Origin: SHWC01 sp050173345
GTDB taxonomy: Bacteria > Pseudomonadota > Alphaproteobacteria > UBA828
Reading direction: 5' to 3'
DNA: 64,000 nt
NCBI GenBank assembly: GCA_050173345.1
Contig: JBFXKW010000001.1
Coordinates: 558,001-622,000 of the forward strand
The notes below the pieces were generated by a model that saw nothing but the letters and a program-made list of their open reading frames with translations, was not told the DNA's origin and did not search any database. The position numbers were made by a program, and so were the translations under genes. How positions within the stretch are numbered: the first letter of the stretch is position 1; every line of letters begins with the position of its first letter. Below are positions 24,687 to 33,944 of the stretch, in pieces.

Positions 24687-25909
24687 CCGTCACGATCGCG
24701 GACATCGAGGCGGCCGCCGCGGCGCTCGACGGCGCCATCGTCAAGACCTCGTTCCAGCGCGCCGATACGCTCTCGAAGCTGACCGGCGCCGAAGTCTGGC
24801 TCAAGTTCGAAAACCATCAATATACCGGCTCGTTCAAGGACCGTGGCGCGCTCAACAAGCTGCGCACGCTCCGGCCCGAGGAACGGCGCGCCGGGGTAGT
24901 CGCCATGTCGGCCGGCAATCACGCGCAGGGCGTCGCCTACCATGCCGGCCGCCTCGGCATCCCGGCCACCATCGTGATGCCGCTCGGCACGCCGTTCGTG
25001 AAGATCACCGGCACCGAGGTGCTCGGTGCAACGGTGCGGCTCGAAGGCGAGACGGTGGACGACGCGGCGGCGTTCGCGCACGAGCTCGCCGAGACGCAGG
25101 GGCTGACCTTCGTCCATCCCTATGACGACCCCGCGGTGATCGCCGGCCAGGGCACCATCGGCCTCGAGATCGCCGCCTCCGGCGCCGCGCTCGATGCGCT
25201 GATCGTGCCGATCGGCGGCGGCGGGCTGATCGCCGGCGTCGCAACCGCGGTCAAGGCACGCGCGCCCGGCATCGCCATCTATGGCGTCCAGGCGGCGCTC
25301 TACCCCTCCATGTGGAACGCGATCCGCGGCGAGACGCGCCCGGCCGGCGGCCAGACCGTCGCCGACGGCATCGCGGTCAAGACGCCGGGCGCGCAGACGC
25401 GCCCGATCATCGAGGCGCTGGTCGATGACATCCTGCTCGCCGACGAGGCCATGATCGAGCAGGCGATCCTCCAGCTCGTCGACATCGAAAAGACGGTCGT
25501 CGAGGGCGCGGGTGCCGCGCCGCTCGCCGCGCTGATGAAGGAACGGTGCCGCTTCGCCGGCAAGCGGGTCGGGCTCATCTTGACCGGCGGCAACATCGAC
25601 CCCAGGCTGCTTTCCTCCATCATCATGCGCGGGCTCGCACGCGTCGGCCGGATCGCGCGGCTGAGAATCCAAATCCCGGACCGGCCCGGCATGCTCGGCA
25701 GGGTTGCGCAGACCATCGGCGCCGCGCAGGCGAACATCCTCGAGGTGTTTCACGAGCGCGCCTTCTCGCAATTCTCGGCCAAGTCGGCCGGCCTCGTGGT
25801 GGTGCTGGAGACGCGCGACGAGGCCCACGTCGCCTCGGTCGTCGGCCGGCTCGAAGCCGGCGGCTTCGCCGTCGAGCGGCTGCCTCCCAATCACGCGGAG
25901 GGCGGTTGA
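24683..25909 (+). CDS. Threonine ammonia-lyase with ACT domain
   Basis: A 408-residue fold-type-II PLP enzyme. The PLP lysine is in ENHQYTGSFKDRGALNKL, the glycine-rich phosphate loop is VPIGGGGLIAGVA, and an ACT domain (IARLRIQIPDRPGMLGRVAQ, near residue 330) closes the protein. Threonine ammonia-lyases deaminate threonine or serine to 2-oxobutyrate or pyruvate; the single-ACT, about 400-residue form is the catabolic or general type. The ATG at 24683 overlaps the upstream stop (ATGA). It is the last gene of the run that starts at coxG or the MobB-like gene; a 230-base gap follows. Confidence 0.88.
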   Translation: MTVTIADIEAAAAALDGAIVKTSFQRADTLSKLTGAEVWLKFENHQYTGSFKDRGALNKLRTLRPEERRAGVVAMSAGNHAQGVAYHAGRLGIPATIVMPLGTPFVKITGTEVLGATVRLEGETVDDAAAFAHELAETQGLTFVHPYDDPAVIAGQGTIGLEIAASGAALDALIVPIGGGGLIAGVATAVKARAPGIAIYGVQAALYPSMWNAIRGETRPAGGQTVADGIAVKTPGAQTRPIIEALVDDILLADEAMIEQAILQLVDIEKTVVEGAGAAPLAALMKERCRFAGKRVGLILTGGNIDPRLLSSIIMRGLARVGRIARLRIQIPDRPGMLGRVAQTIGAAQANILEVFHERAFSQFSAKSAGLVVVLETRDEAHVASVVGRLEAGGFAVERLPPNHAEGG

Positions 25910-26139
25910 AGTGGCGCGGCGCATCGAAAATGCGCGGCGCTTTGATATGGCTCAAAGCCGAACCCGGCCGCATGTTTATGTTGAACGCGAGCTTGCGGCT
26001 GGCGGCGACATGCGACGACCCGGGGTAACCTCGCGACCCCCTCGCGTCGACCCTCCCCCCTCGAGACCCTGGGTCAGGTCGCCGCCACCGCAAGCCATCC
26101 GCGGCTGAGCCAAGGGGCCTGGGCCGAGAGCGCCGCGAG

Positions 26140-28824
26140 ATGAGCATTCGAAACCTCGATGCCCTGTTCAAGCCGCGCGCGGTCGCGGTGATCGGCGCGT
26201 CCGAGCGGCGCGGCAGCGTCGGCAACGTGGTGATGCGCCAATTGCTAGCCGGCGGCTTCGACGGCCCGATCATGCCGGTCAACCCGAAGCGCCGCGCTGT
26301 CGCCGGCGTGCTCTGCTACCCGGACGTCAAGACCCTGCCTGCCACGCCCGACTTGGCGGTGATCGCGACGCCGCCCGAAACCGTGCCCTCGATCATCGCC
26401 GATCTCGGTACACGAGGCACGCGCGCGGCGGCCGTGCTCACCGCCGGGCTCGGCCAGGTCAAGACCACGGCGGGCCAGACCGTGCGCCAGGCCATGCTGG
26501 AGGCGGCGCGGCCCCATCTCCTGCGCATCCTCGGGCCGAACACGGTGGGCGTGCTGGTGCCGGGCATCGGCCTGAACGCGAGCTTCGCGCATGTCGGGGC
26601 GAAACCGGGGAAGATCGCGCTGATCGCACAGTCGGGCGCGCTCTGCACCGTCATGCTCGATTGGGCGGCGGCGCGCGGCATCGGCTTCTCCCATTTCATC
26701 TCGCTCGGCGATAGCGCCGATGTCGATTTCGGCGACGCCATCGACTATCTCGCGGGCGACCCCGACACCCGCTCGATCCTGCTCTATATCGAGGCGGTCT
26801 CGGGCACGCGGAAGTTCATGTCGGCGGCGCGCGCCGCCGCGCGCAACAAGCCGGTCATCGCGATCAAGGCCGGCCGCGTGGCGGAGGGCGCACGGGCCGC
26901 GGCCTCGCATACCGGCGCGCTCGCCGGTGCGGACGACGTCTACGACGCGGCGCTGCGGCGCGCCGGCGTGCTGCGGGTCTACGAGATCGGCGAGTTGTTC
27001 GACGCGGTGGAGACGCTTGCCTATGCGCGGCCGGTCGGCGACGGCCGGCTCGCCATCCTGACCAATGGCGGCGGGCCCGGCGTGCTCGCCGTCGATTCCT
27101 TCGTCTCGCAAGGCGGCGCGCTCGCCAACCTTGCGGCCGAGACCATCGCGACGCTCGATGCCGCGCTGCCCGCCACCTGGTCGCGCGGCAACCCGGTCGA
27201 CATCATCGGCGACGCACCCGGCAGCCGGTATCGCGAGGCGCTCGAACGCACGCTGGCGGACCCTGGCGTCGATGCCGTGCTGGTCATGCACTCGCCGGTC
27301 GCGGTCGCGAGCGCGATGGAGGCTGCCGAGGTGGTCTGCGAGGTCGCGGCGCAGACCTCGAAATGCGTACTGACGAGCTGGCTCGGCGAGACCGCGGTGC
27401 AGGCGCCGCGGCGGCGCTTCGCCGAGGCCGGCCTGCCGAGCTACCAGACGCCAGAGCAGGCGGTGCGCGGCATGCTCCACATGGTGCGCTACCGCGCCAA
27501 CCAGGCCCAGCTCATGGAGACGCCGAGTGCCACGGCCGAGGACGGCGCGCCGGACCGCGAGCGCGCGCGCCGGCTGATCGCCGATCGCCTGGCTTCGGGC
27601 GTCACCATGCTCGGCGAGGCGGATTCGAAGGCGCTGCTTCTGGCCTACGGCATCCCGGTCGCTACCACCGAGATCGTGCCGGACACGGACGCCGCGGTCG
27701 AGGCGGCGCAGCGCGCAGGCTTTCCTGTCGTGCTCAAGATCAACTCGCCCGACATCACGCACAAGACGGATGTCGGCGGCGTCGCGCTCGACCTGGAGGA
27801 TGCCGCGGCGGTCAAGGCCGCGGCGGAGCGCATGCTGGCGCGCGTGCGCGACACCAGGCCCGAGGCGCGGCTCGCCGGCTTCACCGTGCAGCCCATGATC
27901 CGCCGCCCCGGCGCCTACGAGCTGATCGTCGGCGCGTCGGTCGACGCCACCTTCGGGCCGACCGTGCTGTTCGGCGAGGGCGGCACCGCGGTCGAGGCGA
28001 TCGGCGACCGTACGATCGGCCTGCCGCCGCTCAACCGCGCGCTCGCCCGCGGCATGATCGAGCGCACGCGGATCGCACGCCGTCTCAAGGGATACCGGGA
28101 CGTGCCGGCCGCCGACCTCGCCGCGGTCGAGGGCGTGATCGTCGCGCTTTCGCAGCTGGTCGCCGAGCATGGCGCGGTCGCCGAGGTCGACATCAACCCG
28201 CTGCTCGCCGACGCGAAGGGCGTGATCGGGCTCGATGCGCGCGTCAGGCTGGTGCCCTGCGACGGCGACCCGGTGGCGCGGCTCGCGATCCGCCCCTACC
28301 CGCACGAGCTGGAGGAGGACTGGACGGCCGGCGACGGCACGACGCTGCTGCTCCGGCCGATCCGCCCGGAGGACGAGCCGGACCACCGGCGCTTCCTCGC
28401 GAGCCTGTCCCCCGAGGATGTCGTGCTCCGCTTCTTCGGCCAGGTGCGCTCCTGGTCGCACAGCGAGCTCGCGCGCCTGACCCAGATCGACTATGACCGC
28501 GAGATGGCCTTCGTGGCGGTGCGCACCGCTTCCGGGGGTGGGCGCGAGATCATGGGCGTGGTGCGCGGCATCACCGACCCCGACAACGAGCGCTGCGAAT
28601 ACGCCATCGTCGTGCGCAGCGATTATAAAGGCCATGGCCTCGGCTATGCGCTGATGCAGAAGCTGATCCGCTATCTGCGCGACAAGGGCACCGGCATCGT
28701 GGTCGGCCGCGTGCGCGCCGACAATCACCGCATGCTCGAAATGGTGCGCACGCTCGGTTTCGACGTGCGCACCGGCGAGGACAGCCACGAGATGGAGGTT
28801 TCCCTCACCTTACGCGACGCCTGA
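26140..28824 (+). CDS. ADP-forming acyl-CoA synthetase fused to GNAT acetyltransferase (Pat-like)
   Basis: An 894-residue fusion. Residues 1-140 are the CoA-binding domain (NLDALFKPRAVAVIGASERR), residues 145-460 the succinyl-CoA-ligase-like domain with the phosphorylated His in SHTGALAG (H257), residues 490-705 an ATP-grasp domain (FPVVLKINSPDITHKTDVGG), and residues 725-894 a GNAT domain (VVRSDYKGHGLGYALMQKLI). This is the layout of the protein lysine acetyltransferase Pat/PatZ, which modifies enzymes such as acetyl-CoA synthetase. Pat of enterics is reported to lack the catalytic histidine; here it is present, so acyl-CoA synthesis may also occur. Single gene, ATG at 26140. Confidence 0.9.
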   Translation: MSIRNLDALFKPRAVAVIGASERRGSVGNVVMRQLLAGGFDGPIMPVNPKRRAVAGVLCYPDVKTLPATPDLAVIATPPETVPSIIADLGTRGTRAAAVLTAGLGQVKTTAGQTVRQAMLEAARPHLLRILGPNTVGVLVPGIGLNASFAHVGAKPGKIALIAQSGALCTVMLDWAAARGIGFSHFISLGDSADVDFGDAIDYLAGDPDTRSILLYIEAVSGTRKFMSAARAAARNKPVIAIKAGRVAEGARAAASHTGALAGADDVYDAALRRAGVLRVYEIGELFDAVETLAYARPVGDGRLAILTNGGGPGVLAVDSFVSQGGALANLAAETIATLDAALPATWSRGNPVDIIGDAPGSRYREALERTLADPGVDAVLVMHSPVAVASAMEAAEVVCEVAAQTSKCVLTSWLGETAVQAPRRRFAEAGLPSYQTPEQAVRGMLHMVRYRANQAQLMETPSATAEDGAPDRERARRLIADRLASGVTMLGEADSKALLLAYGIPVATTEIVPDTDAAVEAAQRAGFPVVLKINSPDITHKTDVGGVALDLEDAAAVKAAAERMLARVRDTRPEARLAGFTVQPMIRRPGAYELIVGASVDATFGPTVLFGEGGTAVEAIGDRTIGLPPLNRALARGMIERTRIARRLKGYRDVPAADLAAVEGVIVALSQLVAEHGAVAEVDINPLLADAKGVIGLDARVRLVPCDGDPVARLAIRPYPHELEEDWTAGDGTTLLLRPIRPEDEPDHRRFLASLSPEDVVLRFFGQVRSWSHSELARLTQIDYDREMAFVAVRTASGGGREIMGVVRGITDPDNERCEYAIVVRSDYKGHGLGYALMQKLIRYLRDKGTGIVVGRVRADNHRMLEMVRTLGFDVRTGEDSHEMEVSLTLRDA

Positions 28825-28901
28825 GCGTCGCGCGCGGGTCGTTGTTCCTCCCCTTCCCCGCCGCTATCATGCCCGCCACTCAGCAGAGGGGAGACTGACT
28901 C

Positions 28902-29789
28902 ATGGCGGCAGGCGATCAGGCGCGGACGGTCGCGTTTCTCGGGCTCGGCGTGATGGGCTATCCGATGGCCGGCCATCTGTCGAAGAAGGGCCACAAGGTC
29001 ACCGTCTACAACCGCAACGCCGAGAAAGCCAAGAAATGGACGGCCGAATACGCCGGCACCGCCGCCGGGACGCCGCGCGAGGCCGCCAAGGGGGCCGAGA
29101 TCGTCTTCGCCTGCGTCGGCGCCGACAAGGACCTGCGCGCCGTGGTCTATGGCGATGACGGCGCGTTTGCCGGCATGAAGAAGGGCGCGATCTTCGTCGA
29201 TCACACGACCGCCTCGGCGGGCATCGCCCGCGAGTTCGACGAGGCCGCGCGGGGCAAGGGCCTCGGCTTCCTCGACGCACCGGTCTCGGGCGGCCAGGCC
29301 GGTGCGGTCAACGGCCAGCTCACCGTGATGGTCGGCGGCGCCGAGGCAAGCTTCGCGACCGCCGAGCCGGTGATCTGGAGCTACGCCAAGAACGTCACCC
29401 ATATGGGGCCGGCCGGCACTGGCCAGCTCACCAAAATGGTCAACCAGATCTGCATCGCGGGCGTGCTGCAGGGCCTTGCCGAGGGCCTCAACTTCGCCCA
29501 GCGCGCCGGGCTCGACGGCGAGCGCGTGGTCCAGGTCATCTCGAAGGGCGCGGCGCAGAGCTGGCAGATGGACAATCGCGGCAAGACCATGCTCAAGGGC
29601 GAGTTCGATTTCGGCTTCGCAGTGGACTGGATGCGCAAGGACCTCGGGCTCTGCCTCGAGGAGGCCAACCGCAACAAGGCGCTGCTGCCGCTCAGCGCAC
29701 TGGTCGACCAGTTCTACGCGCATGTCCAGCAGCGCGGCGGCGGCCGCTGGGACACCTCGAGCCTGATCCAGCTGTTGCAGAAGATTTGA
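28902..29789 (+). CDS. 3-hydroxyisobutyrate dehydrogenase family oxidoreductase
   Basis: A 295-residue NAD(P)-dependent beta-hydroxyacid dehydrogenase. It has the N-terminal nucleotide site VAFLGLGVMGYPMAGHL, the substrate motif DAPVSGGQAGAVNGQLTVMV, and the catalytic lysine in GQLTKMVNQI. Members oxidise 3-hydroxyisobutyrate, tartronate semialdehyde and related acids; substrate here is unknown. A good ribosome site (GGGGAGA) precedes the ATG at 28902. It lies 77 bases after the acyl-CoA synthetase on the same strand. The downstream gap holds a palindromic repeat. Confidence 0.88.
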   Translation: MAAGDQARTVAFLGLGVMGYPMAGHLSKKGHKVTVYNRNAEKAKKWTAEYAGTAAGTPREAAKGAEIVFACVGADKDLRAVVYGDDGAFAGMKKGAIFVDHTTASAGIAREFDEAARGKGLGFLDAPVSGGQAGAVNGQLTVMVGGAEASFATAEPVIWSYAKNVTHMGPAGTGQLTKMVNQICIAGVLQGLAEGLNFAQRAGLDGERVVQVISKGAAQSWQMDNRGKTMLKGEFDFGFAVDWMRKDLGLCLEEANRNKALLPLSALVDQFYAHVQQRGGGRWDTSSLIQLLQKI

Positions 29790-29807
29790 GGCGGGCTTCC
29801 CTTTTTC

Positions 29808-29890
29808 GTCATGCCCCGGCTTGACCGGGGCATCCATGCCGGCAGCCGATTCGCTGCGCGATGGATGGCCCGGTCAAGCCGGGTCATGAC
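29808..29890. repeat. Palindromic intergenic repeat, inverted arms
   Basis: An inverted pair: 29808-29837 and 29861-29890, arms of about 30 bases that match with a few changes, each with its own internal CCGGCTTGACCGG-type hairpin. It is of the same kind as 5146-5240 and again lies between two convergent genes. Confidence 0.8.
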
Positions 29891-29910
29891 GCAAGGGAGG
29901 AAGGGTGAGC

Positions 29911-30999
29911 CTACGCCGCGCTGGCGATGAGGGCGCCGGTGCCGCCGTCGAACAGGTGGCACTTGTCCGGCGTGAAGCCGAGGCGGACCGGCTGGCGCAG
30001 TTCGTAGTGCGGCTGGCCCGGCGCCATTACCTTGAGGATGGTCTCACCGATGTTGACATCGACGATGGTGAAGGCGCCGAGCGGCTCGATCTCATAGACC
30101 TCGGCGGCCAGGTTGCCCGAGGCGTCGCCAGACTCGCGGATCGCGATGTCCTCCGGCCGGATCGCGAGGCTCGCGGCGCCGCCAGCGCCACTCGGACCGG
30201 CAGCGGGCAGCCGCGTCTCGAAGGCGAAATCATTGGCCCGGAAGGTGCTGCTCGACGGCTCGAACACGCCTTCGATGAAGTTCATCGGCGGCGAGCCGAT
30301 CAGCTCGGCGACGTAGCGGCTGGCCGGGTGGTTGTAGATCTCGTCCGGCGTGCCGACCTGGCGGATCATGCCGTTCTCCAGGATCGCCATGCGGTCGGCG
30401 ACCGACATCGCCTCCTCCTGGTCGTGCGTCACGTAGACCAGCGTGTGGTTGAGGTCGCGTTGCAGCCGCTTGAGCTCTACCCGCATCTCCTCGCGCAGCC
30501 GCGCATCGAGGGCGGCGATCGGCTCGTCCATCAGGAAGGCCGCCGGGTCGCGCACCAGGGCACGGCCGATCGCCACGCGCTGCCGCTCGCCGCCGCTCAG
30601 ATGCGCCGGCAGCTTCTTGAGCAGCTTCGTGATGTGCAGCGTCTCGGAGACCGCGGCGATGCGCCGCTTGATCTCCGCCTTGTCGACCTTCCGTTCGACC
30701 AATGGGAACGCCAGGTTCTGCTCCGCCGTCATGTGCGGGAACAGCGCGAGGTTCTGGAACACCATCGCGAGGTTGCGTTCCTTCGGGCCAAGCTCGTTGA
30801 CGCGCTGGTCGTTGATCAGGATGTCGCCCTCGTCGGGCTGGACCAGCCCGAGCAGGAGCCGGAGCAGCGTCGTCTTGCCGCAGCTCGGCGGGCCGAAGAT
30901 GCAGAAGAACTCGTTGTCCGCGATCGTCAGGTCGATGTCCTGCACCGCCACGATCTTGCCGTAGCGCTTGCTGACGCCGATGAAATCGAGCTTCGCCAT
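29911..30999 (-). CDS. ABC importer ATPase, CUT1/MalK type (canonical motifs)
   Basis: A 362-residue ATPase. Walker A is GPPSCGKTT, the signature LSGGERQRVAIGRAL, Walker B FLMDEPIAALD, followed by a TOBE/OB regulatory domain from about residue 240, as in MalK and UgpC. The ATG at 30999 is chosen since homology begins MAKLDFIGVSKRYG; the frame is open upstream into the other ATPase. It is the last of four tightly packed genes (4-base gap from the other ATPase), and would form a heterodimer with it. Confidence 0.92.
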   Translation of the reverse strand: MAKLDFIGVSKRYGKIVAVQDIDLTIADNEFFCIFGPPSCGKTTLLRLLLGLVQPDEGDILINDQRVNELGPKERNLAMVFQNLALFPHMTAEQNLAFPLVERKVDKAEIKRRIAAVSETLHITKLLKKLPAHLSGGERQRVAIGRALVRDPAAFLMDEPIAALDARLREEMRVELKRLQRDLNHTLVYVTHDQEEAMSVADRMAILENGMIRQVGTPDEIYNHPASRYVAELIGSPPMNFIEGVFEPSSSTFRANDFAFETRLPAAGPSGAGGAASLAIRPEDIAIRESGDASGNLAAEVYEIEPLGAFTIVDVNIGETILKVMAPGQPHYELRQPVRLGFTPDKCHLFDGGTGALIASAA

Positions 31000-31003
31000 G
31001 GCG

Positions 31004-32107
31004 CTATTCCAAGCCGACCGCCGCGCCGGTCGCAAGGTCGAAGAGGTGGCACCTGCCGCGCGGCGGCAGCGCCGTGACCGTCTCGCCGATGCGCACCGGG
31101 AAGCGCTTCTCCTTGGCGACCTTGACCGGCTGCCCGCCGACATCGAGGTGGACGATGGTGCGCGGCCCGACCGGCTCGACGAAGGTGACGCGCGCCTTCA
31201 GGCCGTTGGGTGCGCCGGCCTCGGCGAGCTCCATGTCCTCGGGGCGCGCGCCGAAATAGAGACGCGGCTCGCGCGCGCTGCGGGCGCGGCGCACGAGATC
31301 ATCGTCGCCCGAGACATCGACCACGCCGGCACCCTCGAAATCGAGCGTGAGGCCGCCGGCCGCCTCGCGCAGCGCGCAGGGCACGAGATTCATGCTCGGG
31401 CTGCCCATGAAATTGGCGACGAAGGTGTTGCGCGGCCGGTTGTAGACCTCGGCCGGGCTGCCATATTGCTGCAGCACGCCGAGGTTCATCACCGCGATGC
31501 GGTCCGCGAGGCTCATCGCTTCGATCTGGTCGTGCGTGACGTATACCATGGTCTGCTGGAACTGGTGCTGCAGGTGCTTGAGCTCGGTGCGCATGAAGGC
31601 GCGGAAGGCGGCGTCCAGGTTGCTCAAGGGCTCGTCGAGCAGGAAGATCGCGGGCTCCGTGATCGCCGAGCGGCCGATCGCGACCTTCTGCAGCTCGTTC
31701 ACGCTGAGCTTGGAGGCCGGCCATTCGAGCCTGTCGTCGAGGCGCATCAGGGCGGCCATCTCGCGCACGCGGCGGTCGAGATCGGCGCGGCCCTGCTTGC
31801 GGACGCGCAGGCCGAAGGCGAGGTTCTCGTAGACCGTCATGTGCGTGAAGATTGCATAGTTCTGGAAGACGAAGCCGACATCCCGCTTGTTGGGCGGCAG
31901 GCTCTTGACGTCGCGGTCGTTGAACAGGATCTGGCCGTCGGTCGGCCGCTCGATCCCGGCGATCATGTTCATCGTCGTGGTCTTGCCGCAGCCGGACGGC
32001 CCGAGCAGCGCGACGAACTCCTTGTCGGGAATCAGGAGATCGAGCTCGGCGACCGCGGTGAAGCTGCCGAACCGCTTGGTCAGTCTGTCGAGCCGTATCG
32101 ACGCCAT
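31004..32107 (-). CDS. ABC importer ATPase, CUT1 type with altered signature motif
   Basis: A 367-residue ATPase. Walker A (GPSGCGKTT) and Walker B (AIFLLDEPLSNLDA) are normal, but the signature, normally LSGGQ/E-QR, reads LSVNELQKVAIGRS. The D-loop and H-loop (VYVTHD) are kept, and a TOBE domain follows. Loss of the signature glycines suggests that one of the two nucleotide sites in the heterodimer is degenerate, as in some glycerol/sugar-alcohol importers with paired ATPases (GlpS/GlpT type). The ATG at 32107 begins at MASIRLDRLTKRFG. It lies 2 bases after the permease gene upstream. Confidence 0.9.
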   Translation of the reverse strand: MASIRLDRLTKRFGSFTAVAELDLLIPDKEFVALLGPSGCGKTTTMNMIAGIERPTDGQILFNDRDVKSLPPNKRDVGFVFQNYAIFTHMTVYENLAFGLRVRKQGRADLDRRVREMAALMRLDDRLEWPASKLSVNELQKVAIGRSAITEPAIFLLDEPLSNLDAAFRAFMRTELKHLQHQFQQTMVYVTHDQIEAMSLADRIAVMNLGVLQQYGSPAEVYNRPRNTFVANFMGSPSMNLVPCALREAAGGLTLDFEGAGVVDVSGDDDLVRRARSAREPRLYFGARPEDMELAEAGAPNGLKARVTFVEPVGPRTIVHLDVGGQPVKVAKEKRFPVRIGETVTALPPRGRCHLFDLATGAAVGLE

Positions 32108-32109
32108 CG

Positions 32110-33087
32110 TCAGGACCCCGGTTGAATCTGGGCGCGGGCCTGCGCCCGTTGCATCTGCCAGAGCGCGCCCCAGGCGATCAACGACAGAACGACAAGCACG
32201 AAGAGGCCGAGGGCGGCGACATAGGCCCACTCCAACTGCTCGAAGGTCAGCTTGTAGAGGTAGACGGAGATCGATTCGGTCTGGATGCCGGGGCCGCCGC
32301 GGGTCATCACGTAAAGCAGGTCGAAGATCTTGAAGCACTCGACCGTGCGCAGCACGAGCGCGATGATCATGACCATCTTCATCTTGGGCAGCACGATGCG
32401 CCAGAATTTCTGCCAGCTGCTGGCGCCGAGCAGGGTGGCGGCCTTGAGCTGGTCCTCGGGCACGCCCATCATGCCGGCGAGCAGGATCAGGAACATCAGC
32501 GGCGTCCATTGCCAGATGTCCGCGATCATGACGGCGACGATGGCGAGGTTCGGGTCGCTGAGCCAGACGAAGTCGACGGTGAGGCCGGTGATCCCTGAAA
32601 CCAAGTCGTTGATCGGCCCGTTGCTCTGGAACAGCATGAAGAACATGTAGGCCGCGACCGCGGGCACGATCATCATCGGGGTCAGCAGCACCGAATAGAA
32701 GATGCGCCGGCCGGGGAAGCGGTCGACAAAGAGCGTGGCGAGGCCGAGGCCGAGCAGGAACTCGACCGGCACGCACACGATGACGATCAGCATGGTGCGG
32801 CCGAGCGAGCCCCAGAACCGCCCGTCGCCGAACAGCTCGCCGTAATTGTCGAACCAGTTGAGCGTGCGGTAGGCGTAGCGCCAACTCTCGCCGTCGAGCG
32901 GCCCCCACCAGGACAGGCTGACATAGACCTGCATCAGCAGCGGGAACACTACGATGAAGAGCAAAAGGAGCTGCGCCGGCAACGACATCAGGAGGCCGAG
33001 CCGCTTGCCCTCGGCCTCCATCGGGGTGCGCGGCGCGTGCTTCATCTTCGGTTTGCTCGCGCCCGGCTCGAGAACGTCGGCCGTCAT
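32110..33087 (-). CDS. ABC importer permease, MalF/UgpA type
   Basis: A 325-residue inner-membrane permease with about six helices and a cytoplasmic N-terminal stretch of 35 residues. The coupling EAA loop is near residues 220-240 (DQLKAATLLGASSWQKFWRI), and the C-terminal part has the MTRGGPGIQTESISVYLYK motif common to MalF-like carbohydrate permeases. The ATG at 33087 overlaps the stop of the other permease gene (ATGA at 33084-33087), so translation is coupled. Confidence 0.9.
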   Translation of the reverse strand: MTADVLEPGASKPKMKHAPRTPMEAEGKRLGLLMSLPAQLLLLFIVVFPLLMQVYVSLSWWGPLDGESWRYAYRTLNWFDNYGELFGDGRFWGSLGRTMLIVIVCVPVEFLLGLGLATLFVDRFPGRRIFYSVLLTPMMIVPAVAAYMFFMLFQSNGPINDLVSGITGLTVDFVWLSDPNLAIVAVMIADIWQWTPLMFLILLAGMMGVPEDQLKAATLLGASSWQKFWRIVLPKMKMVMIIALVLRTVECFKIFDLLYVMTRGGPGIQTESISVYLYKLTFEQLEWAYVAALGLFVLVVLSLIAWGALWQMQRAQARAQIQPGS

Positions 33088-33944
33088 TGCTTGAGCGCTC
33101 CGAAGGTCAGGCCGCGTACCAGGTATTTCTGGATCGCAATGCCGAAGACCACCGGCGGAATCGCCGCGATCAGGCCGAGCGCCGCCTTCATGCCGTACAT
33201 CTGGCCGCCCATCGCGGAAGCCAGCGAGTTCATGTAGACCGGGATGGTCACCCAGTCCTTGCGGGTGAGCAGCAGGGCGATCAGATAGTCGCTCCAGTTC
33301 AGGATGAACACGAACAGGCAGGTCGAGGCCAGCGCCGCCTTGACCATCGGCAAGGTCACCTTCCAGAACACGCGGAAGCGGCTGCAGCCTTCGACCAGCG
33401 CGGCCTCCTCGATCTCGATCGGCACCTCGTCGAAGAAGGTCTTCATCAGCCAGAACGCGAACGGCAGCGTGACGATGCCGTAGATCAGCGAGAGGCCCCA
33501 CCAGGTGTCGATCATGCCGAGCGAGGCCCACATGATCATCACCGGGATCATCACGGCAAGCGGCGGGAAGAGCCGGAGCTGGAGCACGGAGAGCGGCAGG
33601 TTGTTGCCAACCCGGAAGCGCGACACCGCATAGGCGCCGAGCGTGCCGACCACGACCGCGATCATGGTGCCGAGCACGGCGGTCACCAGGCTCGACAGGA
33701 TCGGCCGCTCGGCGGTGCGGTCGAGCGTCACGATCAGGCCCTCGGTCTGGCCGGTGAAGATGTACTCGAAATTGCCCCAGGTCGGCGCCTGCGGCAGCCA
33801 GTGGAGGTCGCCGCCCGCCGTCGTCCATTCGGGGAATGGCTTGAACGCCATCGTGCCCATCCAGACCGTCGGGATCAGCACGATGACGACCGCCAGGGCG
33901 ATCAGCAGATAGCGGACGATGAAATAGACCGGCCGATTGTTCAT
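33084..33944 (-). CDS. ABC importer permease, MalG/UgpE type
   Basis: A 286-residue inner-membrane permease with about six helices. The EAA loop (IEIEEAALVEGCSRFRVFWK) and the C-terminal QKYLVRGLTFGALKQ are typical of MalG-like subunits (Pfam BPD_transp_1). It is the first gene of the four-gene importer operon. No substrate-binding protein is coded in the operon or in the next genes, so the substrate cannot be inferred; the neighbouring four-carbon sugar-acid genes suggest a polyol or sugar acid. Confidence 0.9.
   Translation of the reverse strand: MNNRPVYFIVRYLLIALAVVIVLIPTVWMGTMAFKPFPEWTTAGGDLHWLPQAPTWGNFEYIFTGQTEGLIVTLDRTAERPILSSLVTAVLGTMIAVVVGTLGAYAVSRFRVGNNLPLSVLQLRLFPPLAVMIPVMIMWASLGMIDTWWGLSLIYGIVTLPFAFWLMKTFFDEVPIEIEEAALVEGCSRFRVFWKVTLPMVKAALASTCLFVFILNWSDYLIALLLTRKDWVTIPVYMNSLASAMGGQMYGMKAALGLIAAIPPVVFGIAIQKYLVRGLTFGALKQ

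Noticed and set aside
31004..32107. The LSVNELQ signature as a frameshift or sequence error
   Set aside because: The frame is intact on both sides, Walker B and the rest are normal, and changed signatures are known in paired ATPases.
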